Shown piece after piece: positions 39,490-40,259 of a stretch of DNA of 40,259 bases. The notes under the pieces were generated by a model. That model had not been told where the DNA came from. It saw only the letters and a program-made list of their open reading frames with translations, and made no database searches. A program made the position numbers and the translations under genes. Source of the DNA: Nocardia pseudovaccinii NBRC 100343. GTDB lineage: Bacteria > Actinomycetota > Actinomycetes > Mycobacteriales > Mycobacteriaceae. The DNA lies in contig NZ_BDBY01000261.1 in NCBI RefSeq assembly GCF_001613225.1, positions 1-40,259 on the forward strand, read 5' to 3'. Numbering within the stretch: the stretch's first letter is position 1; every line of letters starts with the position of its first letter.

Positions 39490-39521
39490 TCGATTCCCGC
39501 GAATCGAGCCCGCCGGATGAC

Positions 39522-39944
39522 ATGTTCGTAACTTCCGAAGGGGCGGGGTTCGGTGTTCCGAGCGGGACAGCGGTAGAGTGGTCTCAGGTTCAACGCGAGC
39601 CTTCGGTTTCTTTGCCCGAACGCATCACCGAGCTGACCCCGGCGCACCGACGCCGAGCGGCTCCGATGCGGACGTGCATCGGGTGCCGAAAGCGCGAGTT
39701 GGCCGTCGATCTGTTGCGGATCGTGGCGCAGGACTGTGAAACCGGTGACGGTTCCGAGGTTGTTGCGATAGTTCCCGATCCGCAGCGCAGACTTCCCGGA
39801 CGGGGTGCCTGGCTGCACCCCGTTTCGGTTTGTTTGCGCACCGCAGAACGACGCCGAGCATTCGGCAGAGCACTACGAGTGTCCGGAAAACTGGATATCT
39901 CAGCCCTGGAGAAGTACCTCGAGAACAGGCACGAGCACTCATGA
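39522..39944 (+). CDS. ylxR: YlxR family RNA-binding protein
   Basis: The core reads MRTCIGCRKRELAVDLLRIV, RRLPGRGAWLHPVSVCLRTA and RRRAFGRALRVSG, the YlxR/DUF448 signature. Members bind RNA or affect RNase P and transcription near nusA-infB. From ATG 39522 the product has 140 residues, longer than the usual 90-110. ATG 39666 (92 residues) or TTG 39613 may be the true start. A -10-like TAGAGT near 39574 hints at an internal promoter that would favour a later start. Confidence 0.85.
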   Translation: MFVTSEGAGFGVPSGTAVEWSQVQREPSVSLPERITELTPAHRRRAAPMRTCIGCRKRELAVDLLRIVAQDCETGDGSEVVAIVPDPQRRLPGRGAWLHPVSVCLRTAERRRAFGRALRVSGKLDISALEKYLENRHEHS

Positions 39945-40023
39945 GCACACCGTGAAGCACCAACGATGAACGTCCATCGGAGATAACCCGAGGTCGTGCG
40001 GGCCCGCCACCCCTAGGCGGAGG

Positions 40024-40055
40024 CACTGCTCGACCTCTCAGTGAGGAGAGCAGTG
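40024..40055 (+). promoter_or_regulatory. Hairpin sequestering the infB ribosome-binding site and start
   Basis: CACTGCTC (40024-40031) pairs perfectly with GAGCAGTG (40048-40055), whose last three bases are the GTG start of infB. Inside, CCTC (40034-40037) pairs with GAGG (40043-40046) across the loop TCAGT. The Shine-Dalgarno GAGGAGAG (40043-40050) is thus entirely within the stem. The pairing is read directly from the sequence; regulation is inferred. Confidence 0.6.
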
Positions 40056-40259
40056 GCAGGCAAGGCCCGCGTGCACGAGTTGGCCAAAGAACTCGGTGTC
40101 ACGAGCAAAGAACTACTCGCAACGCTCAAGGAGCAGGGCGAGTTCGTGAAGTCGGCGTCCTCGACGGTGGAAGCACCCGTCGCACGTCGACTGCGCGAGT
40201 CGGTCGCGGGGAAGTCCGCCCCGTCGAACGGCACCGCGAAGTCCGGGGCCCGTCCGGGA
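40053..40259 (+). CDS. infB: Translation initiation factor IF-2, 5' end only
   Basis: The reading frame from GTG 40053 runs off the right edge after 69 codons. The start VAGKARVHELAKELGVTSKE followed by LLATLKEQGEFVKSASSTVE is the conserved IF2 N-terminal domain, and the lysine/Pro/Ala-rich region is beginning at the edge. GAGGAGAG precedes the GTG. Its position after nusA and ylxR is the universal one. IF-2 is the GTPase that delivers initiator tRNA to the ribosome. Confidence 0.95.
   Translation, partial: MAGKARVHELAKELGVTSKELLATLKEQGEFVKSASSTVEAPVARRLRESVAGKSAPSNGTAKSGARPG

Noticed and set aside
1..40259. CRISPR arrays, rRNA or complete insertion sequences
   Set aside because: No regularly spaced repeats, rRNA sequence or intact transposase were seen.

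Overview
The window is high-GC DNA with heavy GTG start use, -10-like hexamers lying 6-8 bases from start codons, and a gene order close to the Rv2861c-Rv2839c region of Mycobacterium tuberculosis. That points to a mycolic-acid actinomycete outside Mycobacterium, most likely Nocardia or a close relative. The genus is an inference from content.

Layout. (1) 1-5433: the end of a flavin-dependent luciferase-family oxidoreductase, map, cobQ, a decayed TnpB fragment and two alpha/beta-hydrolase-fold genes. (2) 5679-13315: mqo, a GNAT acetyltransferase, then a cobalamin block (fused ChlI/ChlD chelatase, cobO, cobB, cobE). (3) 13322-17060, minus strand: a P450, a protein of unknown function and an APH-type phosphotransferase, with a KstR-type palindrome in front. 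(4) 17323-23875: a DoxX membrane protein, a yeast-type cytosine deaminase with a possible small secreted peptide upstream, a siroheme/precorrin-2 synthase (cysG) and two tandem EfpA-like exporters. (5) 23893-28968: a PPOX protein, a PucR regulator, mmsA and a frameshifted class-III aminotransferase, which look like a beta-alanine/malonate-semialdehyde catabolic unit. (6) 28969-29580: two tRNA-like genes whose halves are in reverse order (3' half, short linker, 5' half), followed by an F420/NADP-type reductase, an AbiEi/DUF559-like protein behind DnaA-box-like sequences, and yaaA. (7) 32594-40259: proS, an acyl-CoA dehydrogenase, two DUF4439-type envelope genes, then rimP-nusA-ylxR-infB.

The corrin genes work together. 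CysG makes precorrin-2, the ChlI/D fusion probably powers metal insertion, CobB amidates the a and c side chains, CobO adenosylates, CobQ amidates the remaining peripheral side chains, and CobE belongs to the ring-contraction/methylation part. Map, ProS, RimP, NusA and IF2 form a translation/transcription core that anchors the synteny.

The most unusual signal is at 29062-29289 on the minus strand. Two separate tRNA-like units each have a perfect 7-bp acceptor stem, a full T arm and a D arm, but only if the gene is read as circularly permuted. I know of no established bacterial example of permuted tRNA genes, although I cannot search for one. Other points of interest are a hairpin that would bury the infB ribosome-binding site and start codon, a TnpB fossil, a tandem exporter duplication that copied its own promoter element, and very small ORFs joined to neighbours by ATGA overlaps.
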